A DNA stretch of 64,000 bases from the NCBI RefSeq assembly GCF_030867095.1, contig NC_081824.1:169826933-169890932 (forward strand). The letters run 5' to 3'. The notes under the pieces were generated by a model. It ran no database searches. It saw only the letters and a program-made list of their open reading frames with translations, and was not told the origin of the DNA. The translations under genes and the position numbers were made by a program. This document shows, piece by piece, positions 62,851-64,000 of the stretch; within the stretch, counting starts at the first letter, position 1; each line of letters opens with the position of its first letter. This DNA is from Alligator mississippiensis. Lineage: Eukaryota; Chordata; Crocodylia; Alligatoridae.

Positions 62851-64000
62851 CAAATACACTCAGATGGGAGTTTGTGTCACTTTTCCTTAGACTCCTCCAG
62901 CTGAAGGGGACTCTACAGCCTCCCCAGGTCTCTCCCATCCAGGGCTCCCTGTGGTTTTTTGCTGGCTAGGAGCTCGGCATGGTGCTGGGGTCTCTAGGCA
63001 GTCTCAGCAGTCCAGCTCAATGGGATGGTGGGGTTGGGGTGATGATGCCCATGACTCTGTTCCCACTGTGCTGGACAGAGTTGGTGGGCAGTGCCGCATT
63101 TTCTACCAGGGCATGGGGAAGGGGTGGGGATATTTGGGAGTTATGGGGGGTGGGCATATGCAAAAGTTAAGTGCTGCCAGTGGCTCACTAGCCTCTCCCT
63201 GCAGCCTCCCCCTCCTTATCTGTGGTTTCTGAAGCAGAGATGCTCAGTGTGGATGGATCCCATATGGTGCAGTTGCTAAGCAGCATGGCTCACATGACTC
63301 TCCTTTGTCAGTGTGGTAGTGACTGGTTGCTGCCAGGAGCAAGGAAATCTCCCCTCCCCACCTTGCTGTTTCCTGTCCCAGGCACAACACATACAGCTGT
63401 GTCAAGGGAGCAGGATCCAGCCTCCGTCTGTGCACAGTGTGAACTGGACCCCAGCCATGTTCTATAGCCGGTCTCACATCTTAGGCACAGCCTGGTTATA
63501 TCTATGCCTCAGTCCTTGCACACAAACCCATCACTGCAGCATCTGGTCGATGCTCCAAAAGCTGGAGGCCTGCTGGAGCCAGGTCCACTGACTCAGTTGT
63601 ATCTGTGGTGCAGACAGGCAGAGAGAGGTGGGGTGTGGGTGAATTCAGCTAGCCTGTTCCAGATGATTTACCTGTGGATGCTGGGAGCAGAAATGCCATC
63701 ACACCACACAGCAACATGCCTCTGGCTCAGGGATGGGCAATGATAACACATGGACAATGGGATTCAGCGCCACGCTTGTTGTGCTGGATCCCACCTGCTG
63801 TGACAGAGACCTGCCCTGAATCACCCGCTGCGAATGCATGCTGAGTTAGTTGTGAGCGCAGGGCAAATTGGGAACAACATGCCAGCAGGAGATACTGGCA
63901 GGCTTCAACACATCAAGCTGTGTCACTGGACAGAGCAAAGCATGGTTCAGACATGCTAGCCAGTGCCCTAGCTGAGCACACACATCTGCACACCTGTGCA
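62851..64000. other. Intergenic DNA to window end, no exon seen
   Basis: No exon, RNA gene or repeat recognised. Confidence 0.4.

Overview
This is a vertebrate nuclear genomic window, most likely from a sauropsid and probably a crocodilian. The coding genes are spliced. The interspersed DNA is dominated by CR1-type LINE tails, short hAT and PIF-like non-autonomous DNA transposons, and old MIR and L3-like fossils that are still readable, which fits a slowly evolving reptile genome. The species call is inference; no search was run.

Layout: (1) 1-1873 is probably the end of an intron. (2) 1874/1877-3313 (+) is the large terminal coding exon of TMEM151B, a multi-pass membrane protein; its first coding exon is not recognised here and is probably upstream. 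(3) 3314-23131 is about 20 kb of 3' UTR and intergenic DNA with few recognisable repeats and several possible poly(A) sites. (4) 23132-33173 (-) holds all four coding exons of TCTE1 (DRC5), the leucine-rich-repeat subunit of the axonemal nexin-dynein regulatory complex. The phases join cleanly to predict 493 aa. (5) 33175 to about 40.0 kb is probably a 5' intron. (6) 39.95-40.43 kb is a CpG island with GC boxes and a perfect RFX X-box palindrome, a fitting promoter for a motile-cilium gene. It is followed by a purine-rich minisatellite interrupted by a foldback element. (7) 41.3-64 kb shows no exon I can recognise. It carries hAT copies, a Tigger-like element, a large foldback repeat, microsatellites, several CR1 tails and a 1.8 kb CR1 with an open reverse-transcriptase frame of 542 codons.

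TMEM151B and TCTE1 converge tail to tail, as recalled for human chromosome 6p21.1, and this supports calling the first gene TMEM151B rather than its paralogue TMEM151A. AARS2, which follows TCTE1 in human, is not visible in the 24 kb beyond the CpG island.

I see no new multi-gene system. The most worthwhile signals are the X-box promoter, precisely datable nested transposon insertions inside a TCTE1 intron, a repeated CR1-plus-flank segment on both sides of TCTE1 coding exon 1, and foldback elements.
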